Origin: Ignavibacteriae bacterium HGW-Ignavibacteriae-2
Lineage (GTDB): Bacteria; Bacteroidota; Ignavibacteria; Ignavibacteriales; Melioribacteraceae
DNA length: 64,000 nt
Assembly: GCA_002839805.1 (NCBI GenBank)
Contig: PGYT01000004.1
Location: 62,876 to 126,875, forward strand
Direction: 5' to 3'
The notes below the pieces were generated by a model. The model saw nothing but the letters and a program-made list of their open reading frames with translations, made no database searches and was not told the DNA's origin. This document shows positions 37,165-46,664 of the stretch, piece after piece (position 1 is the first letter of the stretch; the number at the start of each line of letters is the position of its first letter). The position numbers were made by a program, and so were the translations under genes.

Positions 37165-38364
37165 TTACTCCGCATCGTTAAGTGCTTCCACTCCTGGAAG
37201 AATTTTTCCTTCTAAAAATTCTAGTGAGGCTCCTCCGCCTGTAGAAACATGTGTAACTTTGTCGCTTAATTTTGCTTTTTTTATAGCAGAAGCAGAATCC
37301 CCGCCTCCAACAACAGTTACTGCTCCGTTTTCGGTTGCTTTAGCCAAAGCTTGTGCAATTGCATTTGTACCTACAGCAAAATTCGGGAATTCAAAAACCC
37401 CCATAGGACCGTTCCAAATAACTGTTTTACTTTTCAATACCGCTTCTTCAAACAACTCAATTGTTTTAGGTCCAATATCTAATCCCTGCTGATCCGAAGG
37501 AATTGAGCTAATATCTACTATAGTTCTTGAAGCTTCGTTATCAAATGTGGGAGCCACAACAACATCAACCGGCATCAGAACATTTACTTTAGAACTTTCA
37601 AATTTGTCCAACAATTCTTTTGCAAGCTCAATTTTATCTTCTTCTAGTAAAGAATGTCCAATCTCTAAACCTTGAGCTTTATAAAATGTATATGCCATTC
37701 CCCCGCCGATAATAAGTGTATCAACTTTACCAAGCAGATTTTGGATAACATCTATTTTGCCAGATATTTTTGCTCCGCCTAATATCGCGGTAAATGGTCT
37801 TTTAGGATCAGCGATAGCCTTGCCTAAATAATCCAACTCTTTTTGCATTAAATAACCTGAAGCGCAGATGTTTATATATTTAGTTACACCTTCCGTTGAG
37901 GCATGTGCCCGATGTGCGCTTCCAAAAGCGTCGTTGATATACACATCACCTAATTCGGCTAATTTTTTTGAAAATTCAGGATCATTTTTTTCTTCTTCCT
38001 TGTGATAACGCAAATTTTCTAATATTACCACGTCTCCTTCTTTCATATTATCAACAATTGCTTTTACATCCTCACCAATACAATCATCTGCAAACTTAAC
38101 TTCAACACCTAAACGTTCACTCAATTTAGCAGCAGTAGGTTTCATACTAAATTCGGGTTTCCTTTCGCCTTTCGGCCTTCCTAAGTGACTCATCAATATT
38201 GCTTTGCCGCCGTCACCCATAATTTTTTTAATTGTTGGTATTGCGGCAACTATTCTTCTGTCATCTGTTATGTTCTGATTTTCATCCAGAGGAACATTAA
38301 AATCAACACGAACGAGTACTCGTTTTCCTTTTAAATCAACTTTATCAATTGAAAGCTTGTTCAT
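37165..38364 (-). CDS. pgk: Phosphoglycerate kinase
   Basis: Transfers phosphate from 1,3-bisphosphoglycerate to ADP in glycolysis; 399 residues, full length. N-terminal substrate-binding RVDFNVPLDENQ, SHLGRPKG and ENLRYHKEEE, the hinge region GGAKISGKIDVIQNLL, nucleotide-binding GGGMAYTFYKAQG, WNGPMGVFE, and C-terminal GGGDSASAIKKA and STGGGASLEFLEG. It follows gapA by about 100 bp on the same strand, but a strong terminator lies between them, so pgk probably has its own promoter. TTGGAG before the ATG serves as ribosome binding site. Confidence 0.97.
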   Translation of the reverse strand: MNKLSIDKVDLKGKRVLVRVDFNVPLDENQNITDDRRIVAAIPTIKKIMGDGGKAILMSHLGRPKGERKPEFSMKPTAAKLSERLGVEVKFADDCIGEDVKAIVDNMKEGDVVILENLRYHKEEEKNDPEFSKKLAELGDVYINDAFGSAHRAHASTEGVTKYINICASGYLMQKELDYLGKAIADPKRPFTAILGGAKISGKIDVIQNLLGKVDTLIIGGGMAYTFYKAQGLEIGHSLLEEDKIELAKELLDKFESSKVNVLMPVDVVVAPTFDNEASRTIVDISSIPSDQQGLDIGPKTIELFEEAVLKSKTVIWNGPMGVFEFPNFAVGTNAIAQALAKATENGAVTVVGGGDSASAIKKAKLSDKVTHVSTGGGASLEFLEGKILPGVEALNDAE

Positions 38365-38420
38365 ATTGAAACTCCAATTTTTAATTTTTTCATGACTTGC
38401 AAATGTAATTTATAAAAAAA

Positions 38421-38443
38421 AGACGCAGTAAAATTCTGCGTCT
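38421..38443 (-). terminator. Strong terminator between gapA and pgk
   Basis: An 8-bp stem AGACGCAG/CTGCGTCT with a 7-nt loop, 24 bp past the gapA stop, followed on the minus strand by a run of seven T. A-rich DNA on the other side extends the stem. It makes gapA and pgk separate units despite their order. Confidence 0.9.
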
Positions 38444-38466
38444 TTTTAATAAAGCGTGTTATACAA

Positions 38467-39528
<1,062 letters not shown>

Positions 39529-39573
39529 TTATTCCTCCATAAATCGGTTTATAAGTCGAAAATTTTAATCTAA

Positions 39574-39602
39574 AATATACCTATATAACCGACATTATTC
39601 AA
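39574..39602 (-). promoter_or_regulatory. Sigma-70-type promoter of gapA
   Basis: On the minus strand TTGAAT (39602-39597), a 17-bp spacer and TATATT (39579-39574). The start would fall near 39567, about 40 nt before the gapA ATG. Confidence 0.45.
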
Positions 39603-39666
39603 TTTAAATAATTGTTAATATTGTTAGTATGTACGTTTTTGGTAATAATCGAGTAGATTAAAAACC

Positions 39667-39695
39667 TTGCTTAATGACGAATTTTTTAGTATAAA
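39667..39695 (+). promoter_or_regulatory. Sigma-70-type promoter of the CRP-family gene
   Basis: TTGCTT (39667-39672), a 17-bp spacer and TATAAA (39690-39695). The predicted start near 39702 lies inside the CRP-type site that directly follows the -10 box, leaving a leader of about 34 nt with the ribosome binding site CGGAGA. Confidence 0.6.
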
Positions 39696-39711
39696 TGTGA
39701 TGCTAATCACA
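39696..39711. promoter_or_regulatory. CRP-type operator TGTGA-N6-TCACA
   Basis: TGTGATGCTAATCACA is a perfect match to the CRP dimer consensus TGTGA-N6-TCACA. It starts one base after the -10 hexamer and covers the predicted transcription start, a position from which a bound dimer represses. The gene 25 bp downstream encodes a CRP-family protein whose recognition helix has the residues that read TGTGA, so negative autoregulation is likely. Control of divergent gapA is possible but the site is far (about 130 bp) from its start. Confidence 0.75.
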
Positions 39712-39735
39712 AATTTTTCTCAACGGAGATTACAA

Positions 39736-40419
39736 ATGACATCTTCATTGGAATCACTAATGTATGTTCCAATTTTTTCTGATTTACCTGAGGAAACGAT
39801 ACAAAAAATTTCTTCTGTCGGAATGAAAAAGAAATATGAAAAAGACAGTGTAATTTTGATGGAAGAAGATTCCGGTTCCGCAATGTTTGTTATTGCCAGC
39901 GGCAAAGTAAAAGTTGCCAGAATAAGTAATGATGGAAGAGAAGTAATTCTATCGATTTTGGGAGAATCTGATTTTTTTGGTGAGATGGCAATTTTAGACG
40001 GTTTATCACGTTCGGCCTCTGTGATTGCGATGGAAGATTCGGAATTATTTATAATTCAGCGCGATGAATTTTTAAATTTGCTTAAGTTGTATCCCGAAAT
40101 ATCTATTAACCTGCTACAAGAACTTACACAACGCCTCCGGTCGGCCGATATGAAGATTAAAGCGCTTTCACTTAAAGATGCAGAAGGTAAAGTTGCCACT
40201 GTAATTCTTCAACTTGCGGAAGATATGGGCAAAATTAGACAAGGTGTGGTTGAAATTGATAAACTGCCATTGCAACAGGATTTAGCTAATATGGCTGGCA
40301 CATCGCGTGAAACTATTTCAAGAACGTTACATTCATTTGCTAAAAAGGGATTGGTTGAGTTGGAAGGTTCCAAATTGCGAATACTGAATTTCGATAAATT
40401 TAGGGAGACATACATTTAG
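39736..40419 (+). CDS. CRP/FNR-family transcriptional regulator (CRP-like)
   Basis: Cyclic-nucleotide-binding-domain regulator, 227 residues from the ATG at 39736, chosen for its CGGAGA ribosome binding site; a TTG at 39667 is part of the promoter. The N-terminal beta-roll ends in FFGEMAILDGLSRSASVIA, where Gly82, Glu83, Arg92 and Ser93 correspond to cAMP-contacting residues of E. coli CRP. There is no cysteine at all, so it is not an FNR oxygen sensor. The C-terminal helix-turn-helix has TSRETISRTL; Arg191, Glu192 and Arg196 match the CRP residues that read TGTGA. A perfect TGTGA-N6-TCACA site covers its promoter. The PHP gene follows with no gap. Confidence 0.93.
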   Translation: MTSSLESLMYVPIFSDLPEETIQKISSVGMKKKYEKDSVILMEEDSGSAMFVIASGKVKVARISNDGREVILSILGESDFFGEMAILDGLSRSASVIAMEDSELFIIQRDEFLNLLKLYPEISINLLQELTQRLRSADMKIKALSLKDAEGKVATVILQLAEDMGKIRQGVVEIDKLPLQQDLANMAGTSRETISRTLHSFAKKGLVELEGSKLRILNFDKFRETYI

Positions 40420-41256
40420 ATGGCCTTTGCACCCAAAATTGATTTACACATGCATACTTCTTATTCAGACGGTGCCTTTAATACTGAAGAACTCTTGCTA
40501 TTAGCAAAACGAAACAACTTAGATGTAATAAGTATAACAGACCACGATACCGTATACGCAATTAAAGAAGCAATTGAAATTGGAAAAGACTTAGGTATTG
40601 AAGTTATCCCCGGTGTGGAGCTCAGTACCGACATTGAGGATAAAGAGGTTCATTTACTCGGATATTTTATAGATATAGAACATGAGGAATTACAGAAGTA
40701 CCTTCAATTTTTTCGTGAAGAAAGACTTTATCGCGCAAAAAGAATTGTTAAAAAACTGATTAATCTTGGGATCAATATTTCGATTGACGATGTAATGGAC
40801 GTGGCTCAGAATTCCGCAGTCGGCAGACCTCATATCGCATTAACTTTATATAAGCTTGGTATTGTTGCGGACTACTACGAAGCTTTTCATAAATATCTAC
40901 GGGATAATGGTCCGGCTTATGAGCGCAAAATTCATGTATCGCCGCAAAGTGCTCTTAAACTTATAAGTGACGCGGGCGGATTGTCATTTATTGCTCATCC
41001 CGGACATTTGAAAGAATCCATACTTATGAATTTGATTAATGCAGGAATTGATGGTATTGAAGTTAATCACCCCTCGCACAATGATTATCAAATAAAATTT
41101 TACAGAGGAATTGTCAATCATTACTGTTTATTAGAATCGGGCGGTTCAGATTTCCACGGTGGTGCGAAAGATGATGAGGACAATTTCGGGAAATATTTAT
41201 TAGTTCCGCAAAGGCTGGAAGCTATGAAACAAATGCTTCATCAGAACACACTCTAA
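40420..41256 (+). CDS. PHP-domain metal-dependent phosphoesterase
   Basis: TrpH/YciV-type PHP protein, 278 residues. Metal-binding motifs in order: DLHMHTSYSDG (His-x-His), ITDHDT, PGVELST, FIAHPGH and GGSDFHGG, all complete, so a trinuclear metal site is expected. Characterised members of this family hydrolyse 3',5'-bisphosphonucleotides or degrade short RNA or DNA 5' ends; which one applies is not visible. Its ATG is directly after the stop of the CRP-family gene, so the two are co-expressed; a nucleotide phosphatase next to a CRP-like regulator is suggestive, but the link is inference. Confidence 0.88.
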   Translation: MAFAPKIDLHMHTSYSDGAFNTEELLLLAKRNNLDVISITDHDTVYAIKEAIEIGKDLGIEVIPGVELSTDIEDKEVHLLGYFIDIEHEELQKYLQFFREERLYRAKRIVKKLINLGINISIDDVMDVAQNSAVGRPHIALTLYKLGIVADYYEAFHKYLRDNGPAYERKIHVSPQSALKLISDAGGLSFIAHPGHLKESILMNLINAGIDGIEVNHPSHNDYQIKFYRGIVNHYCLLESGGSDFHGGAKDDEDNFGKYLLVPQRLEAMKQMLHQNTL

Positions 41257-41415
41257 AATTCCTTTCATTTTCAATAAAACCTAAGATAAATTTTGGACTT
41301 TTTCATTTTTGGAAAAATGGTAAATTTGTTTTTGTTATACTATGGATTAATAAAATTAAGGAATAACTTAGAGTACCTCTTTACCACCCAATAAATTTAA
41401 TAATAAGGTATTTAA

Positions 41416-43629
41416 ATGATATTCAGGATTTGGTTTTTATTGTTATGTTCTTACACTATTATTCATACCCAGCAATTTGGTATTTGGAAAAATTTTTCGG
41501 ATATGAAAGAAGTTAAAAAAATTTCCATTGATGGAGATAAAGTCTGGGCGGCAACTTCAGGAGGAGTTTTTTCTTATTCAAAATCTGTGTTCGAAAATTT
41601 CCTCACTAAATCTGAGGGACTTAGCAGTCAGAGTATAACCGCAATAGCTCTTGATGATCAAAACAGAGTTTGGCTGGGTACTGACGATGGTATAATAAAT
41701 ATATACAGCATTAAAAATGGTCTCATAAAAAAAATTCTTGATATCAATAGAACTGAAAATACACAGAAAGCCATAAACGACATAATAATTAAAGACGGAC
41801 GCGCTTATATCTCCATAGATTTCGGTTTATCAATTATCGATGTTAACTCCCTGCAGTTTATTGAATCTGTCTTAAAATTTGGAAATATGCCTTCATCCTC
41901 AAAAATTTTCAGTGTAACAATAGAAGATAAACTGTATGTGTCCACTGAGAATGGATTAGCGGTTCAAAAATCGAACATTACAAACCTTTCGAATCCGGAT
42001 TCCTGGAATACTTTCCTGGTTGGTCAGAATGAGGGATTAATCGCGGCTTCAGATATTTATAAAAGCGATATATATAAAGGTAATTTGATCGTTGCCACTG
42101 ATCAGGGATTGTTCGAATATTCAAATTTAAAATGGAATAAACTCCTGGCAAGGAATGAAGCAATTTTAGATTTTGAGATCCAGGATGAAATTCTTTACGT
42201 ATTATTTCCGTCCAGCTTGATTAAATACAACGGAGTTATTGCGGAAACTATTTACGAAAATTCTCAAATTTTTATGAATGATATAGTTATTGGGGATCAA
42301 ACAGATATTTATATCGCTAGCAGTAATGGAATTATTGCTATCAATTCGGGATCGGTAAACACGTTACTTCCTAATGGACCCATTACAAATTCTTTTTTAA
42401 GTATATCTGTGGATGAAAATGATAACATCTGGGCGGCTACTGGGAAGGATGTATTTGGCAAAGGATTTATGAGATTTGACGGCTCTACCTGGACCAACTT
42501 TAACAAATCAGCTTATCCTTCGCTCCCAACAGATGACTTTCATAAGGTGTTCGCTTATAATAATAGAATATTTGCCTGCAGCTGGGGTTTTGGATTTATT
42601 CTATTCGAAGATGATTCCATGAAACTCTATAATGCAACTACGGAAGGTCTTAGCGGTGTTCCCTGGTCCCCAAATTTTGTCGTAATTCAGGATATAAAAT
42701 TGGACAACAATAATAACATTTGGGTCTTTGATCATTTAGCCGCAGACAGCAGACCACTAGTTGTTTTTACGGAATCCGGGAAAAAACATACCTATCAATT
42801 TCCTTTTTTTTCTATGAACCAGGATAACTACATAGACAACGGAGCTATAGATGATTATGGAACGAAATGGTTCAGTATTCAAAATAGAGGATTGTTTTAT
42901 TTTAGCGAAAACGGTACACTTGAAAATGAAACGGATGATGTTTGGGGATACTTAAGCCAAAACGAATATTTTGAGAACAGAGATATTACTTCCATCGCCG
43001 TCGATAACAGAAACGAAATTTGGATTGGGACTTCATTAGGAATAAAAATTATACCTGATCCGGCACGTCCGACAGGATTAATGTTATCCGCATTTCCGTT
43101 GCGTCAACAATCTATAAACTGTATAGCTGTGGACCCGTTAAACCAAAAGTGGGTTGGTACTAGTCAGGGGTTGTTTCATGTATCGTCCGATGGATCTTAT
43201 CTATTAGAGCAATTTGATAGTAAAAACAGTCCGTTGCCATCAGATGATATTAAAAGCATAGCGATAAATGAAAACACAGGCACCGTTTATATCGGTACAA
43301 CGCTTGGTCTTTCATCTCTTACTACAACATCGGTTAAACCGAATGCTGATTTCAGCAAATTATTCTGCTATCCGAATCCCTTGATTATTAACGAGGGGCA
43401 AAATACAAATCTTAATATCGACGGACTTGTACAAAACTCCTCCATTAAAATTATTTCCGTTGATGGAAAACTTGTAAAAGAGTTTAGTAGTATTGGCGGT
43501 AGAATTGATTCCTGGGATGGCAGAAATGATAGAGGCGAATATGTTAACAGCGGTATATATATAATTGTGGCATACGATGTTGATGGAACTAAAGTGGAGT
43601 CAGCAAAAGTGGCAGTGATCAGAAAATAA
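41416..43629 (+). CDS. Secreted beta-propeller protein with T9SS sorting domain
   Basis: Predicted surface protein of 737 residues. Signal peptide about 1-18. It is built of about a dozen repeats of the two-component-regulator-propeller type, e.g. DKVWAATSGGVFSYS, NRVWLGTDDGIINI, GNLIVATDQGLFEYS, NEIWIGTSLGIKII, QKWVGTSQGLFHVSS and GTVYIGTTLGLSSL, enough for one large or two propellers. From about 655 the C-terminus is a T9SS type A sorting domain: FCYPNPLIIN, SIKIISVDGKLVKEF, W-D-G-R-N-D-R-G-E-Y-V-N-S-G-I-Y and a basic end. There is no kinase or PorZ-type context, so its role is unknown; PorZ has a similar build and is an alternative. Followed by an ABC-F gene 20 bp later. Confidence 0.85.
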   Translation: MIFRIWFLLLCSYTIIHTQQFGIWKNFSDMKEVKKISIDGDKVWAATSGGVFSYSKSVFENFLTKSEGLSSQSITAIALDDQNRVWLGTDDGIINIYSIKNGLIKKILDINRTENTQKAINDIIIKDGRAYISIDFGLSIIDVNSLQFIESVLKFGNMPSSSKIFSVTIEDKLYVSTENGLAVQKSNITNLSNPDSWNTFLVGQNEGLIAASDIYKSDIYKGNLIVATDQGLFEYSNLKWNKLLARNEAILDFEIQDEILYVLFPSSLIKYNGVIAETIYENSQIFMNDIVIGDQTDIYIASSNGIIAINSGSVNTLLPNGPITNSFLSISVDENDNIWAATGKDVFGKGFMRFDGSTWTNFNKSAYPSLPTDDFHKVFAYNNRIFACSWGFGFILFEDDSMKLYNATTEGLSGVPWSPNFVVIQDIKLDNNNNIWVFDHLAADSRPLVVFTESGKKHTYQFPFFSMNQDNYIDNGAIDDYGTKWFSIQNRGLFYFSENGTLENETDDVWGYLSQNEYFENRDITSIAVDNRNEIWIGTSLGIKIIPDPARPTGLMLSAFPLRQQSINCIAVDPLNQKWVGTSQGLFHVSSDGSYLLEQFDSKNSPLPSDDIKSIAINENTGTVYIGTTLGLSSLTTTSVKPNADFSKLFCYPNPLIINEGQNTNLNIDGLVQNSSIKIISVDGKLVKEFSSIGGRIDSWDGRNDRGEYVNSGIYIIVAYDVDGTKVESAKVAVIRK

Positions 43630-43649
43630 ATTAGAGAACAAAGGAAACG

Positions 43650-45596
43650 ATGATAGATTTTTTTAATGTAGGTATTCAATTTACCGGCGAAGATCTTTTT
43701 ACACAAGCTTCATTCAAAATTAATCAACAAGACAAGATAGCATTAGTTGGGGCAAACGGTTCCGGCAAATCCACTATTCTTAAAATGCTTACTGGGAAAA
43801 TTGTACCATCCGATGGTAAAATTGTAGCTCAAAAAAATCTGAAAACTGGTTTTTTGCCTCAGGAATTTATTAATACTTCAAGCCGCATGTTATTTGATGA
43901 AATTAAACAATCTATGAGTTTTGTTACCGAAATTGAATCGAAAGAGAAATTACTGCATGATAAAATTTCGAACTCAGCCGATGAAGAAGAAAAAATTAAA
44001 GCTGTTGCAATGCTTGGCGAGTTAGATCATCAAAAACATTTTGTAGATTATTACACCGTGGATTCTCAAATTGAAAAAGTAATTATGGGATTAGGTTTTA
44101 ACGAGGATGAATTTACAAAACCGGTAAATCAATTTTCAGGCGGCTGGCAAATGCGTATTGAGCTTGCAAAAATTCTTTTAGGGAAAAATGACATCCTTCT
44201 TATGGACGAACCAACAAACCATTTGGATATAGAATCTTTACAATGGTTAATCTCCTATCTTCAGGGCTATAAAGGCGCTTTGCTTCTTGTTTCGCATGAC
44301 AAATATTTTCTTAATAAACTTACCAACAGAACAATAGAAATCTACAACAGAAACGTGACTTTCTATAACGGCAATTACGAAAAATATTTAGACTATAAGG
44401 TTCAACGCGATATACAAATTCGAGCGGCATATGAAAATCAGGAGCGTGTAAGAAAACAGACAGAGAAATTCATTGAGAGATTTCGTTACAAAAGTACAAA
44501 AGCAAAACAAGTTCAGAGCAGAATTAAACAATTGGAAAAGCTCGAAACTATAAATCTTCCGGATTATGAAAGTAAAATTGAAATTAAATTTCCACCAGCT
44601 CCAAGCAGCGGATCAGTGCCAATTGAGATTCAGGAGCTCGCAAAAAATTTCCCGGGGAAGAAAGTTTTTGAAAAAGTAAATCTGCAGCTTGAGCGAGGTG
44701 ATAAAATTGCATTTGTGGGCCCAAATGGAGCCGGAAAAACAACACTTGCAAAAATCATTGCTCGTGAGTTGGATAGTTCCGAAGGAACCTTAAAGTATGG
44801 ACACAATACGCAAATTTCATATTACGCTCAGGAAGTTGCAGACTCACTTAATATGGATTTTGATATGCTTGATGTAATTTCTAATGCTTCTCCCGATCTT
44901 ACTCCAGGAGAAATTCGAAATTTATTAGGTTCATTTTTATTCAGTGAAGATGATGTTTTTAAAAAAATTAAAGTTCTTTCGGGAGGCGAAAAAAGCAGGG
45001 TCGCTCTAGCTAAAATATTAGTTACAAATTCCAATTTGATTGTTTTGGACGAACCTACAAACCATTTGGATATTAACTCGAAAGAAATTTTACAGAAAGC
45101 GCTTATAGATTTTACAGGTACGTTAATAATTGTTTCACACGATGTAGATTTCCTTAGACCAATTGCAAATAAAGTTTTCGAAATTAAAGAAGGACACTCT
45201 AAACTTTACTATGGCAATATTGATTATTATCTATTCAAAATAAGTGAAGAAAATCGGAGTACAGCAGTTTCTGTTAGTGTAAATAATTCTATTGGCAACG
45301 CGGTAAGAAAGGATCAGAAGAGACTGGAAGCTGAGAAACGCCAGCAAAAATATGGTCTTACAAAGGATCTTCGCAAAAAGATTGAAGTGCTCGAAATCAA
45401 AATTGAAGAATTAGAAAGGAACAAACGAGTTATCGAATCAGAATTGGCAAAAGAAGAAATTTACAGCAATCCTCTCCTGGCTAAGGAGAAGAATGCTGAG
45501 TATGATAAAATAAAAAAGACTCTTGAAATGGTTTTTAGCGATTGGTCGGAATTAAGCGAACAATTGGAAACCATAGAACAAACATTCGAAAATTAA
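43650..45596 (+). CDS. ABC-F family ATPase
   Basis: Soluble duplicated ATPase acting on ribosomes, 648 residues. First cassette: Walker A GANGSGKST, signature FSGGWQMRIELA, Walker B ILLMDEPTNHLD. The linker (about 230-300) contains RVRKQTEKFIERFRYKSTKA, the basic helix pair of the P-site tRNA-interaction motif. Second cassette: GPNGAGKTT, LSGGEKSRVALA, IVLDEPTNHLD. A C-terminal coiled coil of about 90 residues (DLRKKIEVLEIKIEELERN) resembles that of Uup. Likely a translation factor or DNA-binding Uup-like protein; the subtype is uncertain. AAGGAAAC ribosome binding site. The stop interlocks with the convergent ROK gene by four bases. Confidence 0.92.
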   Translation: MIDFFNVGIQFTGEDLFTQASFKINQQDKIALVGANGSGKSTILKMLTGKIVPSDGKIVAQKNLKTGFLPQEFINTSSRMLFDEIKQSMSFVTEIESKEKLLHDKISNSADEEEKIKAVAMLGELDHQKHFVDYYTVDSQIEKVIMGLGFNEDEFTKPVNQFSGGWQMRIELAKILLGKNDILLMDEPTNHLDIESLQWLISYLQGYKGALLLVSHDKYFLNKLTNRTIEIYNRNVTFYNGNYEKYLDYKVQRDIQIRAAYENQERVRKQTEKFIERFRYKSTKAKQVQSRIKQLEKLETINLPDYESKIEIKFPPAPSSGSVPIEIQELAKNFPGKKVFEKVNLQLERGDKIAFVGPNGAGKTTLAKIIARELDSSEGTLKYGHNTQISYYAQEVADSLNMDFDMLDVISNASPDLTPGEIRNLLGSFLFSEDDVFKKIKVLSGGEKSRVALAKILVTNSNLIVLDEPTNHLDINSKEILQKALIDFTGTLIIVSHDVDFLRPIANKVFEIKEGHSKLYYGNIDYYLFKISEENRSTAVSVSVNNSIGNAVRKDQKRLEAEKRQQKYGLTKDLRKKIEVLEIKIEELERNKRVIESELAKEEIYSNPLLAKEKNAEYDKIKKTLEMVFSDWSELSEQLETIEQTFEN

Positions 45597-46552
45597 TTTA
45601 GAAACTCAGCTGCCAATTCAACTCCACCATAAAGCGGAGCATCGTCACCCAATTTGGTGGGCACAATAACTACATTTTTGCCCGCTTCCGGCAATACTGA
45701 ATGTTCGAAAATATTTATAATTTTGGGCATCATATACTCATCCATAGCCTCAATAACTCCTCCTCCCAGCACAATAGTATCAATGTTTAATAAAGTTGTA
45801 ACGCTGCCTAAGACTGTCCCAATAACATTACAAGCTTTATCTACGTGCTTAGTCGCAATTTTATCTCCATCGAATACAGCTTTTGCCAGCACTTTACTTT
45901 TTATTTTTGATTTACCCGCTTTAATTAATTTTGTATTCTTTCCCTTTTTAATATCATTTAATATGGATCTTACGATAGCTGTTCTACTTGCAAGATTTTC
46001 GAAAGTGGATTCACCGGCGGAGGAATCCAGTTCTCCGTTTGAGCTCACTTTCATGTGACCGATTTCGCCTGCGTAGAATGAAGAACCTCTGTACATTTTT
46101 CCATTAAATACTAAGGCAGCTCCTATACCCGTTCCTATAAATACTATTAGCATATTATTTACTTTATTGTTGAATTCGAACCTTTTTATACCCAATGCGG
46201 CAAGATTCACATCATTTTCTATAAGAACAGGCACCTTAAAATTATTCTGAAGAGCTTCTTTTATATTGAAATTTTTTATTCCCAGATTAGGAGCGTTGCC
46301 AATAAAACCGGACTGCGGATCAACTGTACCAGGCACACCCAGGCAGATCGCTTTTATATCGGTTTCTATCATAGAATTTTTTGTTAGAATTTCTTTTATG
46401 GAATCTAAAATACACTCAACTATAAAGTGCGGACCTTTAGTGATGTCTGTAGCCATTTTTACTCGATCTACAATTTCATTTTTTTGGCTAAGCAGAGCGC
46501 TTAAAATTTTTGTGCCTCCTAAATCTACCGAGATTATAAATTTTTCTTTCAC
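45593..46552 (-). CDS. ROK family sugar kinase without the zinc motif
   Basis: ROK (repressor, ORF, kinase) family protein of 319 residues, probably a glucokinase or other hexose kinase because no DNA-binding domain is present. ATP phosphate loop VDLGGTKI near the N-terminus; catalytic Asp in VLIENDVNLAALG; GTGIGAALVFNGKMYRG; EIGHMKV with the conserved substrate His. The zinc-binding C-x-C-x4-C segment that normally follows is replaced by LDSSAGESTFENLAS with no cysteine. C-terminal VLGGGVIEA and GDDAPLYGGVELA are standard. GTG start supported by AAAGGCGG. Divergent from rsmA. Confidence 0.88.
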   Translation of the reverse strand: MKEKFIISVDLGGTKILSALLSQKNEIVDRVKMATDITKGPHFIVECILDSIKEILTKNSMIETDIKAICLGVPGTVDPQSGFIGNAPNLGIKNFNIKEALQNNFKVPVLIENDVNLAALGIKRFEFNNKVNNMLIVFIGTGIGAALVFNGKMYRGSSFYAGEIGHMKVSSNGELDSSAGESTFENLASRTAIVRSILNDIKKGKNTKLIKAGKSKIKSKVLAKAVFDGDKIATKHVDKACNVIGTVLGSVTTLLNIDTIVLGGGVIEAMDEYMMPKIINIFEHSVLPEAGKNVVIVPTKLGDDAPLYGGVELAAEFLN

Positions 46553-46664
46553 AAAGCCGCCTTTCTATTTTTATTATTAATTATAATTAATTCTGACTGT
46601 GTAAAATACAAAAGTGTTAAATTACAAACCAAAATCTTATTTCCTAATTATTTATTGAGAATCC

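Noticed and set aside
45654-46058. Antisense open frame of 134 codons inside the ROK gene
   Set aside because: Overlaps conserved kinase sequence; no start signal and no motif.
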